Assembly: GCF_020360975.1 (NCBI RefSeq)
Contig: NW_025408668.1
Span: 2,790,001 to 2,854,000 of the forward strand
DNA from: Hirsutella rhossiliensis
Taxonomy: Eukaryota; Ascomycota; Sordariomycetes; Hypocreales; Ophiocordycipitaceae
Direction of reading: 5' to 3'
Length of the DNA: 64,000 nt
Under the pieces are notes generated by a model that was not told where the DNA came from, did not search any database, and worked only from the letters and a program-made list of their open reading frames with translations. The position numbers were made by a program, and so were the translations under genes. Below are positions 34,950 to 46,044 of this stretch, in pieces (the stretch's first letter is position 1; every line of letters begins with the position of its first letter).

Positions 34950-36146
34950 GATGCAAGTGAGGCGGAATATCGATAGGTCGGACGCAACCCGCGGCGCATA
35001 TTCTCGCGCCAATAATGTCGGCGCGGCGCCTGCACACGATGCTACTGCGACAGAGACCCTACCAACGCGGCGGCCGAGGTTGAAGTTGCTTTTCAATTTA
35101 TCGGCGGCGGCTGAGGTTGCACAGTCAGAGAGACGGCCACATGATGTTGCCTCGAGGCACTGCCGTAAGGTTTCTGGGGCGCGGCCGAGATGCAGTGCAA
35201 AAGGCGGCTTGTGAAAGTGCGCGAGAGAGAAAAACAGCGACAAAGTCTGGTAATCTAGGTTGATGCACGGCAAAGGGGTGCGAGCGAGGATGAGAGGAGA
35301 GGGGAGAGGGGAGAGAGAGAAGAGGGGGCAAGGCAAGGTGAGGAGAGAGGAGCAGAGAAGCGAAGAGAGGGGGCAGGCAAATGGATCCCAGTTGTTAAGC
35401 TGGCCGCCACGGCGCCCTCGTGATGCAAACAAAAAAAAATCGGGAGGGGCCACCACACCACCACCCCCCCCCCTTCTGTGGCGCGGGAGCTCCAGGGGTC
35501 TCTGCTGCTCTCTTGCTCCCCCATCCTAACCGCTTGTATCGAATAATATCCACCCCACTCTCTTCTCTCTCCTCGTCTACAGCTACAGCATTACAATGAT
35601 ATGTACGAATACATGCACCGTGTCAATCCTCGCTGGCAATGGAGGCTCTCTCGTAAGTGCGCGACGCGTAAAGCACTCGCATCAAGCCGAGTGCTCAATG
35701 CAAACTGGCATCCACCAACATGCACCGAGGCCCCCCACACCTCGCCTCATCCCCTACTTTGTCCCTCGTCACTGCATGTGTAAGCGGTGCACATGAGAAT
35801 TCAACTGCCTTGGTGATGCAAGAATCACACTTTGTACCAGATGCCAACCCTATCCCTGCGCCTTGCCCGCTTGCCAGACACACAGTAACCGACTGCAATC
35901 CCTGCTTCCATCCGAGCATAGAGGACTATCTAAACCCTCTGCTCGTCCTCCAACCAACGGTCGACTATCAGCAGACGCAATAAGCCATACACACCCTTCG
36001 TCTCCCCTCTGCTTCTTGCGGAGCGATGCAACTGTTCTGGCCCAAATCAGCACCCCATCGCTTCGCTGCAGCGTGCCACTCACATATCCGTCCCAGCAGA
36101 CGGCGTGCAGTGGCCGAGTCTCGCAACGACCTGGGAGGTGGTAATC
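34950..36146. other. Intergenic between RNH1 and TAD3
   Basis: Includes a purine-rich gagagg tract (about 35280-35380) in the likely RNH1 leader. No gene recognised. Confidence 0.6.
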
Positions 36147-37556
36147 CTAAACATGAGTGGTCGGGTCGACGAGCGGCAGCTCGGGCACGCCCTCGCGCTC
36201 CCACTCCCACGCCAGCAAGCTCCAGTTGAGCTCCCGCCTCCAAAAGAGGCCCAACCCTCGTCCACCTCCGTCAGGGCGATCATCCGAGCTCAACCCCCCG
36301 GTGCGAGGCATGTGCCTGGAAAAGACCACCTTGCCCATCCGGGAGTGCAGGATCCCCATCGAGCACGCCACGCACGGCTCGTGCGTCACGTACAGCTCCA
36401 GCCCGTGGCAGAGGTAGCCCTCCTTGTTGGGGTGTTCCTGCGCAAAGCAGGCGCGCTCCATGCCCAGCAGCGGCTGGTCCTGGAACGCGTCAAACGCCAG
36501 GTTAGGGCCGCCGGCGGGCAGCCCGCCCGCCCGCCACTCGTGCCGGACCAGCTTCTGCGCCACCATGCTGATGGCGCGCATCACGCAGTGCGTCATGGTG
36601 TTGTTGGGTATTCCCGATCCCGACTTTTGGTGCCGGCGCGCGTCTCCGGCCAGCCCAACGAGCTCGGCGCCCCGTTCGCTCCGCTGCACAATGACGGCGC
36701 CCATGGGCTCGCCGATGCCGGCCTTCTTGGCCTCGCGAGCCACCCGATGGGCCAGGGCCATCCAGACCGAGGCGTCGTCCTTGATGTCCTCGGTGCCGCG
36801 TCCCACCATGCCAGGGTGAGGGCCGAGCGGGTTGTTCTTGCGGTACACGGTCGGCCAAAACTGCGACGACCACATGGCCGCCTGGACCTGCGACGTGGGC
36901 GCCAAGAGCGGGATGGGGATGACGGCCATGAAGACGTCCTGCTCGAGCCCCTCGATTTTCAGCAGCGTCAGCACCACCTCCTCCCTGTCCATCTCCTTGA
37001 CCTCGCCAACGATGATGTAGATCCAGTTGGACTTTGTCGTGTGGATCTGGCGGCCAGCCGGCGTGTCGTTCATGAATTGCGTCTTGATGTGTGCGGGAAG
37101 GTCCGTCGGCTTGGCGCACGTGCGAAGATGAGGCAGGGGGTTAGCACTACCTTCAGGTCGCAGCGATCGCAAAGCCCTGCAGAGCCACAGTCAGCGGTGC
37201 AAGTCCACGGTAGGAATCGTCGGCCGAGACACGCACATGATGACCTCGTTGGCCGACTTGGTGGGCGCTCTCGTGATGTAGGCCTGGACAATGACATGGT
37301 CCTGGCGCACCTCTTGTGTCGTCTTGAGGGGGATCAAGACGCCTCGCCGGGCATGGGTCTCCTTCAAGTCATCCACCAAGGGGTTGGGCAAGACTCCTCC
37401 TGGGTGACGGAGCTGCTCTTCGGGGGCCGCCTCGGCAGCCGGCTTGCGGGTCTCGACAAGGGCGCAGTCTCCCATGCTGCTGCAGCCCGTCGTGTGGCTC
37501 GAGGCCGTGAGGGTGCTGGGCGGCTCGGGATCCGCTCGCGTGGCAACGCGCACCAT
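36147..37556 (-). CDS. TAD3: tRNA adenosine-34 deaminase subunit TAD3
   Basis: Minus-strand exons 37556-37237 and 37176-36147 (intron 60 nt, gtgcgt...ctgcag) give 449 residues. TAD3 pairs with TAD2 to convert wobble adenosine 34 of tRNAs to inosine and is the non-catalytic partner. The deaminase fold occupies the C-terminal half. The zinc site reads MTHCVMRAIS near residue 300, lacking the proton-shuttling Glu of active H-x-E enzymes as expected for TAD3, and then HEPCVACSMGILHSRMG near 375. Family text also appears at the exon junction (SANEVIMALRSL) and in LRTCAKPTDLPAH. The length is slightly above the fungal norm because of a loop in the middle of the deaminase domain. Confidence 0.92.
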
Positions 37557-37695
37557 TTTGGCCCAGTGACATCCACAAGGTTATCGGGGTAAAAGACTCG
37601 GCCGACGACAAGGCTGGCAAGGCTCCAAAAATCAGTAGGGGCACAGCAGCGCGGCGACGAGTTGTCGCCTGCCACGGGGGCCAAGAGTCGTCGGG

Positions 37696-37766
37696 CGATG
37701 GAACCTGGCGGTGGAACCTGGCGATGGAACCTGGCGATGGAACCTGGCGATGGAACCTGGCGATGG
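37696..37766. repeat. 13-bp tandem repeat upstream of TAD3
   Basis: Five copies of gatggaacctggc, one with an a-to-g change, about 140 bases upstream of the TAD3 start codon. The copies adjoin directly without spacers. Confidence 0.92.
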
Positions 37767-39830
37767 CCGGCAGACGGGGAGAGAGCACTGGGTGGCTGCG
37801 TGAGGGCGAGCAGTGCGCAGGCAGTGGCAGCAAGGTGTCTGTTGCAAGCTGGGGGGAGGCTTGGGGCGAGGCTTGGGGCAGAGCTCCTTTCTGCGAGCGG
37901 AAGGCACCAGCAGTGGGTGTTGCCCTAAAACCACGGCGAATCGATCACCACCAAGGGGAGTCGCAGGGTGTGCCTCTTTGTTTTGCGAGGCCGTGTCGCT
38001 CTAGAGGCCGCTTCTCGAGGCAGCTTCTGGAACCAGTGATGCAGTTTCGCCCCGTCAAGGCGATGGTTTCGTGGCTAGCGATGCAAGGGCTGCTTTCTCG
38101 CCCGAGTCCGCCAGGCGCCGCAGGGGGGCAATGGAGCAAGCCCGGCTGTATGCCCTCGGTTGGTTGAAACTGACGGAGCAGCTTGAATTGTGTTGCAATG
38201 TGGGCGGGCAATGGGCAATGGGCAATGCAGTGTAAATGAAGCCTTTGCACGGGTTGGCTGCTCCGTGAAGCTCGGCGGGGAGAAACAGCTGTGGCGGACG
38301 GGGGTGCCGAAGAGAGGATTTGCGTGAGGGGAAAGGCGCGAGCAAAGGGGCACAAGGCTGGCAAAGGGAATGTTCAGGGCTGCGAGGCGAGAGGACGAAC
38401 AGGCCTGGCGAACAGCTGGCACGGGTCCATTGAACTCAACGGCTGGCACCAAGGTTCAGTCAGGCTCACGGCCAGTCTATGGCAGCCGAGACTCTGCCTG
38501 CAGTTGTATTAGTTCCAAGCCGAGGCCCGGCGTTTTCTTCGGACCTCAATCTCAAGCTGAGTTGAATGGTGGTTGTCGTCGATCGTCAAGACTCAAAAGA
38601 CGCGTTTGGCAACGACTTTTCTGCAATGCTAGTTCTCGTCGAGGTTGGACTGTGGCTAGTGAGGCGACGCCAGCCACCCACACGCCGCCCACACGCCACG
38701 TCTTCTAGAACCCTGAACAGCGGCGTCACCCGGTATCAGTGCTGTCTTGGTCTTTTCCCTTTTCCTCTGAGCCATCAAGTCCCGTATCGTCGTCAATGGG
38801 CAGAAGAGCTATTGGTTCGCCGGCCTCGCGCGCATGTGCACAGAAACGGCGTCTGTGAAGGATTTGGCGCTTGCCCATGATGCCCCCGGTTGTCATTTGG
38901 TATCGGTTTCCGTGCTCGGGACCGTCGGTCCGTTATCACCGCAAGGGAGGGTCGTTCGTTACTCGTTCGTTACAAGCATGCCTGCAGCTTGGGTGGATCA
39001 TGGTTAGGGAACGAGTTGAAAACTGCCAAGCTGGACTGAGACGGCCATGCCTCATTCCTGCTGAGGCCTTGCCAAGGATGACGGTATCCATGCTCGCTTG
39101 CTTCTCGGTACTCCGTAGACTTTCCGTACAGATGTAATTACTGTAGGTGCTGTTTTGGCATCCACTTGGGATGAAACCCATTGGCGACCAGAATTGCAGC
39201 AGGGTATTTTTGACCATCCATCTCTAGATCCATCTCTAATTAGACGGGGGTGGTAATTTGAAGCATGGGCTCTCTCACGGGGGAGTCTCGAGGCAGCAAA
39301 TTATCGTCGCGGCCTGGATGCTTGTGAAGCAGCAGCGGCATTCGTACAGAAAGCTGCCGATGCTGCTGCAAATGCAAGACTCATACAACTCATCAGCCTG
39401 CTCAACAAAGCCAAGAAAAGCACCCATGTAATTAATTACAGCAATTACTACAAGGTAGCAATGTCTCACCACGCCCACGAGGCATGGGTAGAGTGGGATG
39501 GGCACGACAGTGTCATGCGGAGTCGCGCAGGCACATCTCTGCTGCGAGGGCCGGCATCTCCAACTCGCCGGGTTCCAGGCGCTACCTTATCTCTTCAGGG
39601 TTCCATTGCTTCCGTTCTGGCGCGTCCGCGCGTGCAGATTGCATGGGGTCAAGGTAGTACAGCTCAGGTAGACCTCGGTCGAGTGTATTTGCCAGTCCTA
39701 CAGTAGTCTCTCGGCGGCACTCGGATAGCTGCTAGAGGCCAGGGCATGGAGGTACAGTACGTGACAGCTGCTGACATGGCTCTGCAGTGCGACGCGACGC
39801 CGTGGCTGGGACCTTGGCACGTGGAGTCGC

Positions 39831-39868
39831 GCGATGTGACTCGATGCGATGTGACTCGATGCGATGTG
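39831..39868. repeat. 15-bp tandem repeat
   Basis: About 2.5 copies of gcgatgtgactcgat. Confidence 0.9.
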
Positions 39869-39916
39869 GTGGGCGACATCGGAGGATGCGAGGATTGGGG
39901 TGGGAGGAGAGGGAGG

Positions 39917-39975
39917 GGGGAGGCAGAAGAAGAGGAACAAGAAAAAGAAGAACAAGAAAAAGAAGGAGAAGGAAA
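39917..39975. repeat. Purine (A/G) tract
   Basis: Nearly pure purine run with agaa, gaa and aaag units on the plus strand, broken only by single c bases in aacaag. Confidence 0.85.
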
Positions 39976-40686
39976 AGGGGTGGGCGAGGAGTGATTAAGA
40001 GAGGAGAGAGAACAGACTCGTCTTGGCGTGCCTTTCTCGTCGTCTCGTTGGACCGGAACTTGGATGCTTCTTGAAGCACAAAGTAAATAAAGCAAATAAA
40101 GGCAAAGATGACTCTCTGCTCGGTAGCTAACTTATTAGAGCGTGCGCCAGAACCCAGCAGGCAGCCGTCACGTGGAGAAGCGAAGCCGCTGTAGGCCCCC
40201 TGTAATTAAGAGTCGTTGACTTTTCTACTACCCAACTTACAGCATTAGTCCCTTCCACCGTCGCCGCCTCGGTCCGCAACAGGTCTGGAGAGGGAGGGCT
40301 GGTCTGTCAGGGACTGACTGACTCTCTCGAAACACGGCGGGCGACACACATTTCTGCTGTGTTCAGACACGTCGACATGGGAGCCAATAGTAGGCCCATG
40401 CACGCACACGCTGGTCTGTCGCCGTCCATGGTTCGGCGCAGCTCCGTCGCCCATCGACGGACGGACCCTTGCTGACGGCGGCCCCCCCTTTGCTGCTCCG
40501 AAACCTGTTGCGAAGGCGCATAGTAACTGATGCTGCAATCAGATGCAGTCCGTGTAGGAAGCGTTCTTTTTAAAGATTTGTTTGTTTCGCGCCTGCCAAG
40601 CTTTGGTGGTGGCATCTTGCAACTCTCGGTGCCTGGACACCGACGCAGCCTCTCCGACCATTGACTTTGCTCCATTGACTTTTCTG

Positions 40687-40743
40687 CAGTTACTTTTCTC
40701 CAGTTACTTTTCTCCAGCTACCTTTCTCCAGCTACCTTTCTCC
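40687..40743. repeat. 14-bp tandem repeat
   Basis: Four degenerate copies of agttacttttctcc, the last two reading agctacctttctcc. Confidence 0.9.
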
Positions 40744-40965
40744 CATTTTGCCTTGCTTTCCCATCATCGTCCTACTCTCTTCACCACCTTAACCTCCCTC
40801 CCTCGCCTGCTGTCAACCCCGTCACCTGCCTTAGACTTTGTGCTCGATGCATGTCCGCGGCCGACAAACTTCCACGCCTCGCAGCAGCCACGCCAAGGGA
40901 AAGCTTGACGACGGCCAGGCTGCGTTGAGGCCTGCTTCCTCTAATCATCTCACAGACATAGCCAT

Positions 40966-40974
40966 CTATATAAC
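40966..40974 (+). promoter_or_regulatory. TATA-like box for the PFK-2/FBPase-2 gene
   Basis: ctatataac stands about 520 bases upstream of the proposed start codon, just before a pyrimidine-rich leader. It is assigned by sequence only. Confidence 0.4.
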
Positions 40975-41221
40975 CACCTTGGGTTCCTGTCTCTGGCCCC
41001 AGCCCACCCTTGGCTAGCCAGTGATCCACCACCCTCTTCTTTCTTCTTCTTCTGTACAAATACTGTCCACTTCTTGTTCACTTCGAGCTTTGTCTCACGG
41101 TCATCTCTGGTCCTACAAAAGCACAACCTGGGCCCGGCCTCAACACTCGCCCGCCCAACGCCTCGACTGCGACTCTGCCGCCGGCCGCCTACGTGTGTCT
41201 GTCCCGGCTGTTTGCTTACAC

Positions 41222-41283
41222 TTGTACATACTGTACATACTGTACATCTTGTACATCCTGTACATCCTGTACATCCTGTATAG
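41222..41283. repeat. 9-bp tandem repeat in the PFK-2/FBPase-2 leader
   Basis: About seven degenerate copies of tgtacatcc or tgtacatac, between the TATA-like box and the proposed start codon. Transcribed if the leader model is right. Confidence 0.9.
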
Positions 41284-41496
41284 GTGTTTGATTGATTTTT
41301 TTTTCCCTCTCAGCACAAACGACTTTTCCTGATTCGTCCAAGGCTGCGTGCGAGTCAGTCAGGCAGGCCCCCAACTCGCCATCCTCTAGCGCCCCTGCAC
41401 CCGCCACAGGGCAGCCAGTCGCTCCCCCACGGCCTTGGCCAGCCGCGCCATTGGTTCTGCTTGCTCCGTACAGCGACTTCGGTGCTGCGAGATAAC

Positions 41497-43786
41497 ATGC
41501 CCTCCGCAGTCGTCATACCCCGCCAAGGTGCGTTACTCATGATCCGCCCTTTCGTTTTCCATTTCAAGTCACCGACCCCAATCATCATCATCATCATCAT
41601 CATCATCCTCCTCCTCCTCCTCCTCCTCCTCCTCGCTTTGCTCACCCTCGCTCCTCTACGTCATCCCTGTCACTTCCTTGTCCCCATCCTATATTCCTAG
41701 CTCACCCACTCACTCCCTCTTCTCTCTCGTCCTCCTGCTCACACACACTCCCTCTCTAGACTTGGGCCGGAAACAAGCCAAACAATCAGCCCTGGCCAAG
41801 CTTGTCATGCACAACACTCTGGCCTCGTCCTCGCCACGCTCCGTCTCACCCACGGCCTCTGAGCCCGAGCAGCTCGCCGTCCTGCCGCCCCTCAACTCCC
41901 GCCATGGCTACTCCTCGGTCTCCATGCCCGCCGCCATGGCCCAGGCCCTGCGCACCATCAAGGATCTGACCGACACGCCGCTGTCGCAGAGCGTCAACTC
42001 GACCGCCCCGAGCTCCCCGCGCATGTAAGTCATGTCCGTCACCGCCTTCATCCCTACACAGCTAACAGACGGCAGCCCCCCCCAGCGCCAAAACTCGGGC
42101 AGCCAGACCCCCCGCGTGCGCCCCCATGCCACCACGCTCAACATCCCCGGCATGACCAGGTCCCGCGTCTCTCCCGACGGCAGGATCCCCCAGCGCGACG
42201 TGGCCGCCAAGCTCGTCATTGTCATGGTCGGCCTACCCGCCCGCGGCAAGTCGTACATCACCAAGAAGCTGCAGCGCTACCTCTCTTGGCAGCAGCACGA
42301 GTCCCGCATCTTCAACGTCGGGAACCGCCGACGCCACGCTGCCGGCATCAAGGTTTCTGCCAAGTCCCGACTCGCCCCTGAGCCCCATTGCCTCGACCCC
42401 CCGGTCCAGGCCGCCACCATCCTGCTCAACGGCATCCCCGCGCCCCATGCCGCCCTCAGCCTTGACCGCGCCGAGCCCACCGTGCTCAATCTCGACCATG
42501 CCCCGGGAGACGCCCAGGACGAGGCCGACCAGTCGGCCAAGTTCTTCGACCCCAAAAACGCAAAGGCATCTGCCCTGCGGGAGCAGGTCGCCATGGAGAC
42601 GCTCGACGAGCTGCTCGATTACCTGCTCAACCAGGGCGGCGCCGTCGGTATCCTCGATGCGACAAACAGCACCATCAAGCGACGTCAGCACATTGTCGAC
42701 CGCATCCGGGAGCGCGAGCCCAAGCTCGGCATTCTCTTCATCGAGAGCATCTGCAGAGACCAAAACCTCCTCGAGGCCAATATGCGCCTCAAGCTGTCGG
42801 GCCCGGACTATCGGGACAAGGACCCTCACAAGTCGCTCGAGGACTTCAAGAACCGCGTCGCCGCTTATGCCAGCGCGTACGAGTCCCTTGGCGACTACGA
42901 GGAGGACAACGATATGCAGTACATCCAGATGGTGGACGTCGGCAGGAAGCTGGTGCAGCACCGCCTCAAGGGCTTCCTCAGCGGCGGCATCAGCACCTAC
43001 CTGTCCAGCTTCAACCTTGCACCCCGCCAAATCTGGATCACCCGCCACGGCCAGAGCGTCGACAACGAGCTGGGCAAGCTGGGCGGCGACTCCCCCCTTA
43101 CGGAGCGCGGCCACTGCTACGGCCAGGCCCTGTACAAGTTCATGACGCAGAAGCGCAAGGAGTGGCTGATGGAGCAGAAGAGCAAGATGGCGCAGGCTTC
43201 GTTCCCGCCCCAGCCTGGCGACAACACGCCCCCCTACCCCGATATGAACCGCGACCTCGACGAAAAGAACTTTTGCGTGTGGACGTCGATGCTGCGGCGC
43301 AGCGTCGAGACGGCCGAGTACTTTGACGTCGACGACGACTACGACGTCAAGAACTGGGAGATGCTCAACGAGCTCAACACGGGCCAGTTTGAGGGCATGA
43401 CGTACAAGGAAATCGCCACGAGCTATCCGCAAGAGTTCCACAAGCGCTCCGAGGACAAGCTCAACTATATTTACCCGGGCGTCGGCGGCGAGGGCTACCT
43501 GCAGATCATCAGCCGCCTGCGTGACATGGTGCGCGAGATTGAGCGCATCACCGACCACCTCCTCATCATCGGCCACCGCTCCGTCTGCCGTGTCCTCATG
43601 GCCTACTTCATGGACCTGACCCGCGACGACATTACCGACATGGACGTCCCCCTGGGCATGCTCTACTCTATCGAGCCCAAGCCCTACGGCATCGCCTTTC
43701 ACGCCTACAAGTACGACGAGGCCCGCGGCTGGTTCGAGGAGCTGCCCAACTACAAGCCGCAAAAGGCTGCGCGGGGGAGTGTGTGA
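41497..43786 (+). CDS. Bifunctional 6-phosphofructo-2-kinase/fructose-2,6-bisphosphatase
   Basis: Exons 41497-41527, 41760-42024 and 42076-43786 give 668 residues. The enzyme makes and degrades fructose 2,6-bisphosphate, the allosteric switch between glycolysis and gluconeogenesis. The kinase half carries the P-loop GLPARGKSYITKKL near residue 150 and DATNST; the phosphatase half carries the catalytic RHGQS near 421, GQFEGMTYKEI and IGHRSVCRVL, so both activities look intact. A stretch of about 65 residues separates FNVGNRRR from the KFFDPKNAKA region. The 31-nt first exon and the 232-nt CT-rich intron are the weakest part; translation could instead start at ATG 41807. Intron 2 (51 nt) places acceptor ggcag at 42075, which restores the frame. 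Confidence 0.88.
41580..41636. repeat. ATC and CTC triplet runs inside intron 1
   Basis: Adjacent atc and ctc triplet arrays lie within the proposed first intron of the PFK-2/FBPase-2 gene and explain the spurious open frames there. Confidence 0.85.
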
Positions 43787-44373
43787 GCCGTGGCCGGGAC
43801 CACGGATCCGGACTTGTACAACGACGATTACAGAAAAGACCATGAGACGGGCGATTTGACGACAGACTAGACGATGACGGAACACTTATACATGGGAATC
43901 GCAGGGGCGATTGTTGATTTCCATATACCCAATCTGGCGCACAGAGCCAGCGGCGTTGCATCCTGAGGGCAGAGATGCGAGAATTCGGTGTACATGAATA
44001 CCATGGGCTCGGGCGTTTGAGATTTGATGGATGGGATCCAGGCCGTGCTGAAGAATGATGTACCTAGTGACAGGTCTATCGACCTGTCACGGCACGCAGA
44101 TAGGCCGGAATGTCGCGCTTTACGCAAGAATTTGAGCCATCAAGTGATGCGGCAGGGCAATGTAACTTTTGATTCCAACTTCGTGTCCGAGACAACCAGT
44201 CTTGAAGCTGCGAGCCACCTTTTGATTCATCCATCCATCTATGAAGCCAGTGTCTACTAAGGCTGCCAGCCGTGAATGACCACGGTATCCGATGCCCGAA
44301 CCCGTTACGCATAGCAAATCGCCCCAACGCCGTGCCATGCATAGACCAATACGAAGCCGCAAACATGTGCAGC
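43787..44373. other. Convergent 3' flanks of PFK-2/FBPase-2 and SOF1
   Basis: 587 bp between two stop codons. A ggtctatcgacc-type inverted word occurs at about 44073-44090. No gene seen. Confidence 0.6.
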
Positions 44374-45711
44374 CTACTTTTCCCGCGCCAGCACCATCTT
44401 TTCTCTCTCGCTCTTGCGCTTCTCAAACTGCTGCTTGGTGTGCCGGCGCTCATTCTCCTCGCGGCGCTTGATGCTCTTGATCTCGTCGGCCTTGATCTCG
44501 CCGGCCTTCTTGAGCACCTTTGGAACGTGGCGGTGGCGCTTGATGCGACGAACCTCGGGCATGTGGGCGAAGCGGCCGACGAGGGTAGCGTTGTATTCGA
44601 GGGCCTGGCGGTGGCGGGCCGACTTGACAGCCTGGCGCTCCGAGGCGTTTGCGCGCCAGAGGCGGAGGTTGCCGTCGTCGGAGCCCGAGAGGACGTAGTT
44701 TGCATCGGGGGTCCAGGCGGCGGCCATGACGCGCTGCATGCGCTTGGTGTGGTAAATGTCGCGCGAGTGGCCGCCGTCGCGGGTCCAGAGGCGGACGGTG
44801 CGGTCCCACGAGGCGGTGACGAGCTCCTCGCCCGTCGGGGAGAACTCGACGTCCATGACGGCGGCGACGTGGTCCTTGAGGACGTTGAGGGCGCGGTCAA
44901 ACTTGCGCATGTCGAAGAGGTAGACGTTGTGGTCCTCGGAGGCCGTGGCCATGTTGAAGGCCTCCATGGGCGACCAGGCGATGCGGTTGGTGGCGAACTT
45001 GAGGACCGTCTTGGTGACGGGGGTCGAGGTGCGCAGGTCGTAGATAACGACGGCGCGGTCCGTCGAGCACGAGGCCAGGACCGACGTCTCGACTGGGTTG
45101 AAGGCCACGTGCGTAACCGTGTCGGTCGACTTGGGCCATTGCAGCGTCTCGGGGGCCGCCGTATGCCGCTCGAGGTCGTAGATGGAGATGACGCCCGACG
45201 CGGCGGCAAAGGCATTGCGCGAGCGGTGATGCGACAGGCTCGTGAAGGCGCCGGCCCCGAGCCACGAGGAGATTGGGGCCGCCTCGCTCCGGGTGTTGTA
45301 GGGATCAAAGAGCTTGACGGTGCGATCGGCAGCGCACGTCAGCAGCTTCTCGTCGCGCGTCCAGACGAGGGCCTTGACGATGTTCTCATGCGCCGTCGTG
45401 TGCCACACCTCGTCGCGGTCCGTCAAGTCCCAGACCTTGACGACGCCGTCGCCGCTGCCGCTGGCGAGGCGCTGCAGCGAATTGGGGTCCTTTGCCATGG
45501 AGTAGACGCCATCGACGTGGCCGCGGCCCAGCTGGCCGACAAAGGGCGCGGCATGCATGCGCTCGAGCTTGACGGCGGTGAGGGCGCGCTGGTACTCGCG
45601 GGCGCGCTCAAAGGGGTGCAGGGCCGAGTCGAGGTTGCGCGGCTGCTTGGACACGTCGGACCCGGGCGTCTGGTGCGCCGACACAGGGCGGCTGAGCGCC
45701 TTGATCTTCAT
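44374..45711 (-). CDS. SOF1: SOF1 (DCAF13) WD40 protein of the U3 snoRNP
   Basis: Single exon, 445 residues from ATG at 45711. SOF1 is a component of the small-subunit processome, needed for 18S pre-rRNA maturation in the nucleolus. The N-terminus (MKIKALSRP, then LDSALHPFERAREYQRALTA) and the C-terminal Sof1 domain (RHRQALEYNATLVGRFAHMP, then RIKRHRHVPKVLKKA) are diagnostic. WD40 repeats lie between, for example ASGSGDGVVKVWDLTD, VTASWDRTVRLW and SGSDDGNLRLWRA. The tail is Lys/Arg/Glu-rich. An in-frame non-ATG extension upstream of 45711 exists but has no family resemblance. Confidence 0.95.
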   Translation of the reverse strand: MKIKALSRPVSAHQTPGSDVSKQPRNLDSALHPFERAREYQRALTAVKLERMHAAPFVGQLGRGHVDGVYSMAKDPNSLQRLASGSGDGVVKVWDLTDRDEVWHTTAHENIVKALVWTRDEKLLTCAADRTVKLFDPYNTRSEAAPISSWLGAGAFTSLSHHRSRNAFAAASGVISIYDLERHTAAPETLQWPKSTDTVTHVAFNPVETSVLASCSTDRAVVIYDLRTSTPVTKTVLKFATNRIAWSPMEAFNMATASEDHNVYLFDMRKFDRALNVLKDHVAAVMDVEFSPTGEELVTASWDRTVRLWTRDGGHSRDIYHTKRMQRVMAAAWTPDANYVLSGSDDGNLRLWRANASERQAVKSARHRQALEYNATLVGRFAHMPEVRRIKRHRHVPKVLKKAGEIKADEIKSIKRREENERRHTKQQFEKRKSEREKMVLAREK

Positions 45712-46044
45712 GCTTGCGTTGTTGGAGAGGGTGTAGGTTCTCTCGCTGACCGGAGGCGACGACGATGGTGGAGTTGGTGGTTCTTTTTTTTTAGAGGGGC
45801 TCCTTATCGTACCCCATGCAATCTGATAAGGCTCCGGATTATCGGTAGTCCGTCCGACAGCACAAGTAGAAGATGCAAGGGTTCCTCGCGCCAACATGGA
45901 AATGCTCATCACGCCTCACCTCGATTGCCACTAAAGCGACAAACGAACCACGGACGGTCCCGACTCGGCACCCAAAAGATATACATATATGGCTCGCCGG
46001 AGCTCTGCGCCTCTTCACTAGCCTAGGTCGCAGCCGCGGCCACG
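45712..46044. promoter_or_regulatory. Shared divergent promoter of SOF1 and RPB3
   Basis: 333 bp separate the two start codons, which point away from each other. A TATA-like gatatacatatat lies around 45978-45990 on the RPB3 side, and a T-run (about 45784-45793) on the SOF1 side. Both products serve growth-linked gene expression, so co-regulation is plausible but inferred. Confidence 0.6.

Larger units (their letters stand above)
37557..41496. other. Long intergenic region upstream of TAD3 and PFK-2/FBPase-2
   Basis: About 3.9 kb between divergent genes. It contains several short tandem repeats listed separately, a purine tract and a TATA-like box. I find no supported gene. Confidence 0.6.

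Noticed and set aside
36105..37592. 495-codon plus-strand frame
   Set aside because: Antisense shadow of TAD3. The TAD3 strand carries the deaminase motifs.
37696..37766. CRISPR-like direct repeats
   Set aside because: The copies abut without spacers and the DNA is eukaryotic; it is a minisatellite.
39746..39994. Glu/Arg-rich open frame
   Set aside because: It is produced by the 15-bp repeat and the purine tract, not by gene-like sequence.
42233..43885. 550-codon minus-strand frame
   Set aside because: It is the antisense shadow of the PFK-2/FBPase-2 gene, caused by high GC at third positions; it has no family resemblance.
44272..46026. 584-codon plus-strand frame
   Set aside because: Antisense shadow of SOF1.
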